A DNA stretch of 64,000 nt from Henricia sp. BOLD:AAB3569 (lineage: Eukaryota > Echinodermata > Asteroidea > Spinulosida > Echinasteridae), in NCBI GenBank assembly GCA_037783545.1, contig JBBELK010000364.1:496001-560000 (forward strand), read 5' to 3'. The translations under genes and the position numbers were made by a program. The notes beneath the pieces were generated by a model. That model ran no database searches. It saw nothing but the letters and a program-made list of their open reading frames with translations, and was not told the origin of the DNA. Shown here in pieces: positions 12,471 through 23,610 of this stretch; positions within the stretch are counted from its first letter, which is position 1; every line of letters begins with the position of its first letter.

Positions 12471-12837
12471 GTCGCGGTGTTTGTGATATGTGGGTATGAT
12501 CTTTCATAGATTGGTTCCCGATCCCTATAGATGGGTTCGCTTATTGCGAAAGTGTGGAATATGTGGACGGGAACCGGTCTATTCTCCTGTGTGGAATATG
12601 TGGACGGGAACCAGTCTAGATATTTTAATGTACATGCTAGACTGGTTCCCGGTCCACATATTCAACATACAACGACTGAATAATTCAGTCTATAGTCAAA
12701 ACATTTTTGTTGTTGTTGTATATTTTATGGCATCTTCGGCAACTAAGGCCCTTTATGCCATCAACTATACGGTTTTAGCTTTATTAACTATACTATATTA
12801 TCAACTTGAGATGACGAAGAAGGAGTTGCAGTTTTAG

Positions 12838-12993
12838 AAGTGGGAGGAAAACCCCCAGAGAAATGCCCCAGGAGAAAACCCACTCGGTCAAGTAGGGACT
12901 GCAAACCCAATCCACATACACGCCCCGGATTCGAACCCGGGACCCCAGAGGTGAAAGGCGAGGAAAGAACCCGTACGCCAACTCGACCGCCCC
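12838..12993 (-). repeat. tRNA-derived SINE-like repeat
   Basis: On the minus strand GGCGGTCGAGTTGGCGTACG (box A-like) is followed by GGGTTCGAATCC (box B), then a body with repeated TGGGTTTTCTCC-type words. It sits inside the composite element at 12.1-13.0 kb, so it inserted there or travelled with it. Confidence 0.6.
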
Positions 12994-13183
12994 CAAAAAC
13001 ATTTTTGGTCCGAGTACCAGACTAGGTAGCACCCAGCTATGAATCACGTGGTATCACGTGATGAGAAACACGTGCGCGATGATAACCGTTTCTCCTTTGT
13101 TTATTCAGAGACGTAAAGAGAAAAATGGGTTTTGTTTGTGTATTTTAACTTAGCAATGAAAATAGCGTCCAAAAATAATATCT

Positions 13184-13242
13184 GCTCAAAAATGTGATCT
13201 GGACACGCTCCTTTAAAGGAGCGCCAGATCACATTTTTGAGC
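13184..13242. repeat. 59-bp hairpin
   Basis: GCTCAAAAATGTGATCTGG pairs with its complement around CGCTCCTTTAAAGGAGCG. Confidence 0.8.
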
Positions 13243-13249
13243 CACCCAT

Positions 13250-13560
13250 TTTTCCCATGGTAATTGAGATTTTGATATCTTATTGTCTGTCAAATTTGTT
13301 TCGTTACTATTAAGAAATTTCACGTTCTCAATCTGTATATATTTTAAGGATATCGCCGGAAATAGACCGATGTTTTGCAAAATAATTTATCTAGCTGGTT
13401 CCATAGAACAGTGCAGTAATTCACCTTTTTGCTCTCACATCCAAACTGGGGTTTGCATTAAAAAAAATTCCCCGTCGATATTATTTTTGGGAGGTATTGT
13501 ACGTATGATTGCTAAGTTCAAACAGACAAACAAAACCCTTTTAAACTGAAAACGCTCCTT
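13250..13560. repeat. dispersed repeat, inverted copy of 7780-8095
   Basis: Shared words in reverse orientation include TATCGCCGGAAATAGA, TTCCCCGTCGATATTATTTT and GGGAGGTATTGTA. Confidence 0.75.
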
Positions 13561-13711
13561 TAACGGCGTGTTTCTCATCACGTTATACACATCACGTGAT
13601 TAATAGCTGGGTGTACGCACATATATTGAAAGATCATGCCCACATGTCACGTCTCCTGTGTGGAATATGTGGACGGGAACCAGTCTAGGACACCGCACAC
13701 ATATTAAAGGC

Positions 13712-13774
13712 TAGACTGGTTCCCGTTCCCTACGAAGTATCCAGACGTAATATATTGGGACGGAAACCAGTCTA
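13712..13774. mobile_element. 63-bp mini-element with 9-bp target duplication
   Basis: Starts TAGACTGGTTCCCGTTCCC and ends GGGACGGAAACCAGTCTA, so it is little more than two inverted ends. ATTAAAGGC flanks both sides (13703-13711, 13775-13783). Confidence 0.85.
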
Positions 13775-13807
13775 ATTAAAGGCGACCCCAACTATGTATG
13801 TACATAT

Positions 13808-14895
13808 TGTTATTTTTACGGCTTCCGGAAATGCTCGAAAGCTAGATGGAAAGTTAGGCACAATTTTACACACATATGCCGCGCTTTTTCAATGATTTTG
13901 TACCATCGTTAAAGGGAAAAATTCCTCATTTTTTCCCTTTTAATCAGTGAGAACAAAGATTTGGTCAGGGGAAAACCTCAGCCCAATTACATTTTTTAAA
14001 GGATAGATCAAAAAATAGGCACAAATTCTCCACGGTGTATGTTACACGATCAGAAACATTTTGTCTTTATTGGAAACCATGATATACCATTTTTGCACGG
14101 GTAATTGCGGGGTTGTCTTTTAACAGAATTTCTAAAACGCCAGATGAACGAACAAAAACGCAAAACGCAGAAATCACAACAACGAAGACAATTATCTCTA
14201 TTTTTGATGGGTGATAATCTTTATTTAATTCCTTCTTGCTCTAAAACTCCCATGTTCTATTACAAAAAGTCAAATTCACACGTTTTTCTTCTTAAGACGA
14301 CAAATGTTCTTAGATTGTAAGGAGATTATCTTAATTATCAGAAAATCATACCAGAAACAATGCTTTTTACAATATTTCTATGTTGTAATATAGAAACTGG
14401 GATTTAAAAATTACCCCTCGCGAATTCACCCCTCGCAAATCATATCCAACTGTACAATGAATAGCGAACTGGGTTTATAAAAACTGTGTGCAAGGGGCAC
14501 CGATTGGCAACCCTCGCGAATCATAAATTTAATTGGGTTGAGGTTTATCCTGACCAAATCTTTCGGGGCGCTGTAAGGGGCCCTGATTGGCACCCCTCGC
14601 GAATCATAGCCCACTGTACAATGGATAGCGAACTGGGTTTATAAAAACTGTGTGCAAGGGGCACCGATTGGCAACCCTCGCGAATCATAAATTTAATTGG
14701 GTTGAGGTTTATCCTGACCAAATCTTTCGGGGCGCTTATAAAATAAACTTGAGGATATTCTTTACAGATTAGAAGAAAACAATTGTGCAATTTTTCCTTT
14801 TTACGATGGTACAAAATCATTTGAAAAGCGCAGCATCTATATGCCTAACTTTTCATCTAGCTTTCGATCATTTCCGGAAGCCGTGAAAATAGCAG
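13808..14895. mobile_element. 1.1-kb inverted-repeat DNA element with internal 164-bp duplication
   Basis: Arms of about 125 bp (13808-13940, 14770-14895) start ACGGCTTCCGGAA and contain AAAGCTAGATG and GATTTTGTACCATCG. The interior (14413-14738) holds two copies of a 164-bp unit with CCCTCGCGAATCATA words. Confidence 0.75.
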
Positions 14896-15021
14896 CCCGA
14901 AATTCGTGCTAGGTTCCGGCTGGTGAAATATCGCACATATATTTTTAACATCGCATACATATGAAAAAACATTGCATATATATGTCAAATTATTGCACAT
15001 ATATTTTTAACATCGCATACA

Positions 15022-15352
15022 AACTGCCTTTCCCGTATTAGGGCGACCGGTTATGGGTAAAAAAGGCGTATTAGGACGACCGACCGCATTAGGGCGACCG
15101 ATAGCCGGTCGTCCTAACGCCAAGTGCTTCAAAAACCATCTTTATTAGGTCAAAAACCATTTTTATTAGGTTTCTCACCATTTTTATTAGGTTTGTAACC
15201 ATTTTCGTCTAGGTTGAAAGACATTTTTATGAGAACTTTAAGTCGACAAAATGGGTGTCAACGGCAGAGTTTCTTGCCGACAAATTTGCCGTTTTAGTGG
15301 TTCCCCAGAGCACTCTTCCCAAAACGGTCGTCCTAATACGGGAAAAGTAGTT
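15022..15352. mobile_element. 331-bp MITE in the ATATATG satellite (copy 1)
   Basis: Ends TTTCCCGTATTAGGGCGACC and GGTCGTCCTAATACGGGAAA are inverted. Internal CCATTTTTATTAGGT units repeat several times. It has a near-identical partner at 30392-30723. Confidence 0.8.
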
Positions 15353-15613
15353 ATTTAACATATGAAAAAACATTGCATATATATGTCAAATTATTGCACA
15401 TATATTTTCAACATCGCATATATATGAAAAAACATTGCATATATATGTCAAATTATTGCACATATATTTTCAACATCGCATACATATGAAAAAACATCGC
15501 ACATATATATCAAACATCGCACATATATGTCAAACATCGCACATATATTTGTGCATTATCGAATAGTGCAACGTTCCACATGCCATAGAGCGGGATGGTC
15601 TAGGTGCTACCCA

Positions 15614-15673
15614 CTATTTGCACCACTCCTAAACGTTAGAGGGCGACGGCAACTATCAGTCAGAGATTTTAAC
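15614..15673. repeat. 60-bp perfect direct repeat, left copy
   Basis: Begins CTATTTGCACCACTCC and ends AGATTTTAAC. It is identical to 25575-25634. Confidence 0.95.
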
Positions 15674-18600
15674 TGGAACGCGGAGGACGTCTCTCTGTAG
15701 GTCTCCGGGAATTTGGAACAGCAGCCACCGGGAAATCCAAAGGGCGTAACCGATAAGTTTTAGTATAGTAATGGTGGTGGTGTTTTTAAAAAAGACAATT
15801 TCTGGATAATATTAGTGAGATATTTTGGAAATTGTGTGAGGTTTTATTGAATTTTCGGTGCCGATATCGGTTTTGTACAACGTTGGTGAGGGTTGCTTTT
15901 ACCGTAGCACCAAACTACGGTCTCTGCCCTTTCGTTTTATTTCCCGGTATTGATTACGCTACGGGAAAATGTCGGTTAATCGTGTGGTTTTCCATGCGGC
16001 TTTGGGTATTATTATGCACGTTATTGGTTTGAAAATTGCATGCAATTCGTGCAGGTCTGTTGGGAATGCACCCCCCCCCCCCCTTTGTTCTTCGCGTTGT
16101 TTTCTTGCATTCCGCTCTACAAAATTTGCATACCAATGGGGTGCACAATTGCGGTGCATTCGAAATCGTGGCACGTAGCGCATGGCTTTGACGAACTCGG
16201 CACTACACGGCAAGTGAAAGAATCGTCAATGGTGGTGAGTACGGCAAAAATGAGGAGTTTGCCCTGTCAAGACTATTTTTGTAAAGGTGTCCCTTTCAGT
16301 GCTGAAACCCCTGTTCCGCACAAATGTTGCCTTGTTATGGGGTTTTCTCTTTTCTGCCTAATGGGAAAATTAGTGTTGGCATTGAAGTAAAATCTTACCA
16401 TGTTGCAGTTATATTTGCAGTTGTTTTTTAGTTTGTTTGTATCTCGGGAAGAATTTTTCATTTGACCGCGGCATGTTTTAACATGCGGTCATAACAAGGC
16501 AGACTCGAGGCGGTCACGTGTAAAATTATTCCCCTGTTTCATCCGCCGATTTTATTTCTAGACACCAATTAATGATACAAGTAATTGGGGAAAGAATTGA
16601 GAAGTTGACCATGGCCTCGGGCCCTGTGAACAGACATTTGGGACAGGCTGAAATGTCTAGGTGTTTTATCCAAAATCAAATGTTCCCTCTCGAACATTGA
16701 CCTTTCTTTCAATCCTTCGCTTGCAAAAAAAAAAAAAAAATGCTTGATGAATCATTTTAAAGAAATGTCTGAGCAACTTCTCAAACTCTTACTGTGAGTT
16801 TGCTCAATTAAATGCTCGTCCATACTCGGCTCGTCGCATGGTTACATTTGACTGAGACTTCCCTTGCCTCTCAAAGGTTTGGTTTTCGCCATATTAACTG
16901 GAGGCGGTCATTCGTTACGCATCAAATGTTCCTCTTCTCAAAATTCAGTTTTAAAAGGGATTTGCGAAATGGCCAAAGACCTCGTTAAATGTTTCAAACT
17001 GAAAAATCACGGTATTTGCCCTAACTAGGTATGGACATTTCACGGAAAGTGCCGTTAATATATATATTCTGCAGCAGAGTCTGTCAGAACAATTTTCATC
17101 GCGTTGTGAGATTACATGTAGTTGGAAGGATTTCCTTTGAAAAAAAAAAGGCCTATATATGGCGATTTTCCTAAGTTTTCGGTTGTTTTACCTTTCGTAG
17201 ATAAGGTTATGTTAACGCAGATGTATTGGGCCCGTTATTGGAGTACAAGTGAGTTTAAGGAGGTGGCTAATGGGTGTCCAATAGTTAATTCAATTTTAGT
17301 AGACGTGTGCAATCGTGAGTGGTCCTATGCGATGTAGGTTAAAACAGAGCATACATGAAATGAGTAGCCCTATTTTAGTTGAAGTATAGTATCAAGCCGT
17401 AGACCGTACATACGTAACCCCGACAACATACCGTAAGGGGTAATTAGTGAGTACGATGGGGACAGTTTGTGAAATGACCGTCAACACTGGAATGGTGTAG
17501 ACATTTTGCGGTTTTCCTGTAAATGCATTTACACGCAACCGTTAATTGCGGCAGAAGGGTGGCAACTTTCGGGCATTTATTTACATAGCAGGATTAGTGT
17601 CGTATTTTGGGCGAAATAGGCCTAAATAGTTTGAGCCGATTATGTAAGTAGTTTCAGCCGAAGCAGTAATTTGAGGCAATTTGATGTTGTATGATTTCAT
17701 GCAAGTTTTCTACTTTACCGATACAGATTCCCATATTCGGAGTCTCGCCCTACCCATGACACTGGATTCTACGTCCATCACCCTGAATGAAGAGACAAGA
17801 TAGAGGGCTTCTTCTCGAGCGGTGACACAGGGTGACAATTAGGCGTCAAAGTGTGGCAGGTCCAAAACATACTGGGTGCTTACTCGGCCTTGGTGTCGAA
17901 AAGAAAATACAAAGTGTTTTGTGTGGGTGTGTTGAGTTATTCCACGGTGGTTTTTTGCGCAACGTACCTTAATAGCGCAGGTTCCTTAGCAGGAGTATGT
18001 CCCAAGTCCCCGTGGTCATGCCTTTTGGTTTAGTTTGGGTATTTGGTACCAAGAAAAGGCCCCGAAATACGGTTAATTCATATAAATGTGTTTTAGACAA
18101 TATATTGAGCCCCATTGATTTTAAATGCCAATAAAAGTGACCTACCTGGTTATCGAATTATTGTGTTTTGATTTTCAACGGAGAATACCTTGGGATTTGT
18201 ATTTAAAAAAAAAAAAAACATACAAAAACACACACATTTAAACTTACAGGATAATTACCGTGCGGTACATTTGATATGCATTTTGATATCATCGCAAAAT
18301 GTTCAGCCCGCAAGGAAGCATGTTTCAGATAAGTCTGGAAGTACTGTCGAGGACGGGGGTCTCGGTTTTCTTTTTAGGGGTGAAATTTGCAAAGTGGCGC
18401 ATGACAGTTGGTGTCAGCCGCCAGGGAGAGAGATCTGCTACACTAACAGTAGTGGTGTTTTAAGGTTGAATATCAGGCCGTGTTCGTATTCGCGCGTCAA
18501 TCGTGGAGGACGGCGATAAGTTAGCGTTTCAGCTCGTCAACCGCCCCTATGGCCATGCATTACCAGAGCGTGTTTTCACATTCTAAGGTGTCTAGTAGCC

Positions 18601-20734
18601 ATGTAACATGTTAGCGCGGCAATATTCATAATTCGTTTGCATCATGGCTAGGAACGTTGAGCTGGTCACGGTGATCGGCGCACCGCGCTCGTTTAGTGGT
18701 AGCATACATTTTGTTTTAACCAGGGATCTGTTTTGAAAAACAGTCGCAGCATTTTCATATTGAATATCCTTAGTCGGATGAGCTGCGGTTGATTTTAGCG
18801 AAATGTAGTGGTCTTCTTCAGTCGCGAACACTTGTACTGCGTATATAAGTGTTCTCCCATAGGAATTGTGGGAGTTTTCAGCTGCGATTTTAAATAAATC
18901 TTTTGATAAATTTCGGACCAACGGAGAGGTTAGTTGTATTGTATGTGTGTCCCATTTATAAATTGAGTTATACTGGTAGGTTTACTGCTTGAGGCAATCT
19001 ATTCGCAGGGGCAATTTCATGAAAATGTGACGAGGGTTGGTGAGACCCCGTATCTCAGATATCCGCGTCCGGTTCTGGTGTCGGGCTGCGTAGCCAGTGG
19101 TGTACATGTAAGTAACCAACAGGACGTCGGCGAGGCTAATTGTTTCCGGTCCGTTCCCGGCTGCCTCTGCCTGTCACCGTTTGTGAACCGACCAGTCTGG
19201 TTACCGACGTGATATAAAGTCACTGACTCGCAATACTCCGGTGAAAACTTGAGGTTGCAGGTTCGAGAACCGTCTGGGGGCCTGTGCCTTAGAACAGGGC
19301 GCTTTAGCGCGTGTGCTCCATCCTTCGGATGGGATGCGCAGCTGTTGGTCTTGTGTGTTAAGAAACGCACTTTGGTGATCCCAGAGCATTATTTGGCGAA
19401 TTCAAGTGGCGGACGCTTGTATGGCACATGTCTGCACTGGGATGCTCCTGGTGCTGTTGCCATTAGCGTTGTCGATGCCATCAGAAGATCACCGGTACCA
19501 TTTCGCTTCAGCCAGGGCCCAGTTTCATTGAGCCGTTTGAGCGCTGGCTGAGGGCGTGTGCTTGCTGTGGCAGAAAGTTTAGGCCTTTTTGCAACCGCGG
19601 CGTGCTTGAGTGTGCGCGCGCTTGGGAACCGTCATTGTTGCGTCACTAGCTTGGTTAAGGCACGTTTTCAGTTTCTTACCATTAACGATGTCTATGAGAT
19701 GTCCTGATGCTCGGTTAACGGAACGTGGGCGGTTGAACGGCTCTATAAATTTGGCCCCAAGTGGCCGCCTCGCTTGGGTGCCGATCCTGTCGGCGGTTGG
19801 ATTGTGGCATTTCCCCCTGGCAGCTCCCCCTATGTCGCCGGGGTTAGCGAGGTAGTTGGGATTGGGCGTCTTGCCCACGGACGAAAGTGGGGCTTTGACC
19901 CACATAGCCCTTCGATCACGAGCACGGTTGTGTGTCTGCGGGACGCCTCGTGCTCCCAACGTCTCTCGTGAAGAGCTGGATAGGTAAGACTTGAGGCTGT
20001 GCATGGTGGTATCAACGCGTGTATGGGCTTACGGTAGCACCATGTGAAACTCTTTTGACTCGTGATGATGCAGGGCTATAAGTACTGGTTGAGGTCATTC
20101 AGTGTACAATGTGTGCACTGAAGCGGAATGGCTTGGATTGATGAGGCGTGGTTGTGCTTAGGATCATAATCTTGTGGTTGGCTGTGGTGTGCTTATTGCC
20201 TTTTCCTCGTAGGTTTGCTAAGGCTTGCGAGCGAATGCAATGGGCACTTTGGATAAATCCTTGGTTTCAGTGCCAAAGTTTTATATGACTGGTCTCTATT
20301 TGAGGTCCGCCAATGCGCGGAATCTACGCTTTGTGAGAGAATGTCCATTTACCGGACGGGTTTACCTCTGTTTTGATACCGAAGGTCTTTATTCAAGGGA
20401 ATTTTACCTTTTCGCCTGGTGTTAACGGACATGGTGCATGCGCCAATCTCAAGTCTTTTGTTGCGTTGATAGTTTTAGCGCGGATTTCAAATAGGGGAAG
20501 AAACCTTAAGATTCCCAAATTTGAAAAGCAACAGATGGTTTCACATGTCGTATACACATAGCGCACCACGGTGGCATCTCATGGCCTAGGTCTAAGGCCT
20601 TAAGAATTTGTCCCTTTTGGCATTGTGCGGTACACCTATTCCCGCCCTTTTGTAATAATTCGGGCTGGTTACCGGAGATTTCGCAAGGGGATATCTCGTT
20701 ACCAGGGCCAGTGAGTAAGAGCCGCAGGTTTGGC
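15674..20734. other. no gene seen; left part of the block between the 60-bp repeats
   Basis: Mixed-composition sequence with short ORFs only, a C run near 16068-16082, a 27-bp hairpin GACCGC...GCGGTC at 16464-16490, and the SINE at 19.2 kb. No domain is recognisable in any frame I read. Confidence 0.4.
19205..19400 (+). repeat. tRNA-derived SINE
   Basis: Box B-like GGTTCGAGAACC is followed by a body with TTCGGATGGGATGCGCAG, TTGGTCTTGTGTG and AGAGCATTATT. This is the same body plan as the fragment at 2.1 kb but with its tRNA-like head retained. Confidence 0.6.
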
Positions 20735-21254
20735 CGTGTCGAGGATAGAGACCCAGCTTTTGCCATGTGAGGGGAAGAGCCCAAGGTTTTGCCGTGTGTC
20801 TGAGGGGAAAAGCCCCAGGTTTATAGACAGATAGATGGATTGATTAAACATTATTTTCCCACCCGGGAAAATCCAGTCGGCCTGTACCACAGATTTGAAA
20901 TATTACACTATGTATTTGTAATACACACTATCATAAAGGAAAATTACTCAAATTGCTTATTAGCCGCGTGAGAGAAAAATCCCTAGGCTACGGTTGGCCG
21001 TGTGAGGGGGAAAAAGCCCCATGTTTGGCCGTGTGAGGGGAAAAAGCCCCATGTTTGGCCGTGTGAGGGAAAAGCCCAAGGCTATGGTTGGCCGTGTGAG
21101 GGAAAAGGCCCCATTGTTGGCCGTGTGAGGGGAAAAAGCCCCATGTTTGGCCGTGTGAGGGGAAAAAGCCCAAGGCTATGGTCGGCCGTGTGAGGGGAAA
21201 AAGCCCCATTGTTGGCCGTGTGATGGGAAAAAGCCCCATGTTTGGCTGTGTGAT
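20735..21254. repeat. 30-bp minisatellite (GGCCGTGTGAGGGGAAAAAG), left part
   Basis: Units of about 30-40 bp contain GGGGAAAAAGCCCC, interrupted by about 135 bp of other sequence at 20826-20964. It continues at 23200-23610 after an inserted element. Confidence 0.9.
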
Positions 21255-23199
21255 TAGTCTAGGCCCTAGACGGTCATTATGTGTTGGATACCCGACTGCC
21301 GCAAGAGGGCGTAATCACGCAATAGACTCGTTCGTTGTCCTATCACCATATCGTTTTGTCAAAATGACCGTCTAGGGAAACTCGTAAAATCTCCCCCCCG
21401 AAACAGGGGGGAAATTTGTGCGCATGCGTTAGTTTTGTATGCAGATACGGGTAGATTTTCCTTAACGCACGCGCAGTTAAGAGCAAATAGCCTGGTACAT
21501 GCACCGTACGTTCGGCGCTTATCGTCTTGATTTGAAAATTTATTGTTGTTTTGCAGGCGCCGTGGTTGATTTAACCGGTAATGGTACGCGTTGTTGATTT
21601 CGCCGGGTGGCTCGCGCGGTTAATTCCGGGTAGGCGAAGACTCTTTGCAACGGACGGGTGGCGAAGCAACATAACCTGGCCGACGTTGGCGGTTAGGCTT
21701 CGGTCGGTCTGAAAAATACCCCGGGAAAAAATACTTAGGGAAAAATCCATCTAGACCGCACGAGTTTTGAATTTTGCATAGAGTATAAAGCCCGACTAAA
21801 AACAAAAAGGATTTTCAAAAAAATAAAAAATTATATATCGGCCCGATAAGTGAGAGCCCCAAAATAAAATTTTAAAATTTCTATCTTCAGTTAAAACCAT
21901 TTTCACACAACAGACAAGTTGCAACAGCTATCAAAGATACTTTTGTTGCAAAAATTCATCAAGCAGTTCCTGTTTTATGCTTGTTAAAATGTGCCAAATT
22001 TACGTGCGGAATCGTCAATAAAAAAAATAGACAGCGACTTCATAAATTGTGATGTGATTTTGGTGATATTTTGGGGCGGAAAATCTCACCACTGCACAGG
22101 TGGATTTGCGTGATATTTGGCACAAAGTACAAAAAAACCAGCCCCAATAGGCCTGTACCAAAAATAAATCAGAGGCTGGCAGATTAAATGACAGAAACTA
22201 AAGTGCAATTTCACGCAGCAGTCTATCAAGCTTGCAAACTTCGGTTACGGATTTGACCAAGTTGAAGTCATAGTGTCGCGACTGCACGACTGATGATGTC
22301 ACGGATTTCAAAGCCCCTAGCATAGGCCTAAGGATTTATGTTATGACAGTGCTATTGCTGGTTTTAAGTTGACATTTTGAAAACCCACTGGGAGGGAAGG
22401 GGAATTTATGTCACGGAAAACTTTTTCTCTCTTGTCGATCCTATGTTTTTGTGCCCGCACGCGGCGAGCCGCCCGGTGTGCAGTATTTGCTTTTTGCTAG
22501 TTCCTTTCTTCCAGATTTCGTTAAGCATGGTGTGAGCGATTTTCTCTGTTATGGGATGGTAAAATGAAATGTTTTGTGTATCTGTCATATATTCCAGATT
22601 ATTTCCGAAGATGTTGTTGTAGTAGATTGAATGGCACGTATCGGCATATTTTCCGAAGATTTCTGAGCCATGGAGATTTAGGCCAATAAACTGTTCAACA
22701 CACGATCAAGCTATACGGCAACAAACAGTGTTCTAATTTCACCCGGTTTTTTTTTTCATTCCAAAAAAATGTACAGCTTGAAAGATTATTTTTCCGAACC
22801 GGCGGGTTTTAAACTGGCGAATAGGTTCAACTGTGTCCTCGATTATCTGTGGAACAGTACCTATCATTTGCAATGTCCTATACAATTGTATTTCCAACAA
22901 AATCTCTAAATTGCCGTGTCGAAATCGTAAGGTTTGCCGAGGGCATTACGATTTTTCCAGCCCGCGGCTTCCCCGTGCAGTCATGCCACGATGTGAGGAC
23001 ACAGGGGACTAGACATCGTGCATACATGCATAGTAAGCAGGCGACAGTGCGCTCTGCATAATATTATGCATAACAGGTGCGCGCGCACGGCGCTGTCACT
23101 ACGAGATTCCCTAGACGTTGTTATTGACTGTCTCGCGGCGATCGGTTTTCGGGACGGACGTTTAAAACGAAACAATAACAACGTCTAGGGCCTAGACTA
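21255..23199. mobile_element. 1.95-kb DNA transposon with 9-bp target duplication
   Basis: Both ends read TAGTCTAGGCCCTAGACG inward. CTGTGTGAT flanks both sides (21246-21254, 23200-23208) and is part of the minisatellite unit, so the empty site is known. No transposase ORF is seen. Confidence 0.9.
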
Positions 23200-23610
23200 C
23201 TGTGTGATGGAAAAAGCCCCATGTTTGGCCGTGTGAGGGGAAAAAGCCTCATGTTTGGCCGTGTGAGGGGAAAAGCCCAAGGGGTTGGCCGTGTGAGGGA
23301 AAAAGCCCCATGTTTGGCCGTGTGAGGGGAAAAAGCCCCATTTTGGCCGTGTGAGGGAAAAGCCCAAGGCTATGGTTGGCCATGTGAGGGAAAAAGCCCC
23401 ATGTTTGGCCGTGTGAGGGGGAAAAAGCCCCATTTTGGCCGTGTGAGGAAAAAAGCCCAAGGCTATGGTTGGCCGTGTGAGGGGAAAAGCCCCATGTTTG
23501 GCCGTGTGAGGGGAAAAGCCCAAGGCTATGGTTGGCCGTGTGAGGGAAAAGGCCCCATGTTTGGCCGTGTGAGGGGAAAAACCACATTTTGGCCAGTGAG
23601 AGTAAGACCT
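23200..23610. repeat. 30-bp minisatellite, right part
   Basis: The same units as 20735-21254, resumed after the inserted element. Confidence 0.9.

Larger units (their letters stand above)
11976..13125. mobile_element. palindrome split by a composite insertion
   Basis: Arms at about 11976-12099 and 13025-13125 are inverted copies (GAATAAACAAAGGAGAAACG through GGGTGCTACCT). The centre holds related inverted-repeat ends at 12102-12618 and 12638-13024, a satellite and a SINE. Confidence 0.6.

Noticed and set aside
12102-13024. A single transposon with a target duplication at the centre of the 11.98-13.12-kb palindrome
   Set aside because: The flanks (CTACCTAAC and GGTAGCACC) are inverted arms, not direct 9-bp copies, so the insertion history is more complex.
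18592-18921. 109-codon minus-strand open frame with mixed composition
   Set aside because: Begins at a non-ATG codon, matches nothing I recognise, and has no convincing splice partners. Left out as a gene.
19579-20004. 141-codon minus-strand open frame
   Set aside because: Arg/Pro/Ala-rich with no recognisable motif, overlapping open frames on the other strand; consistent with chance in GC-rich sequence.
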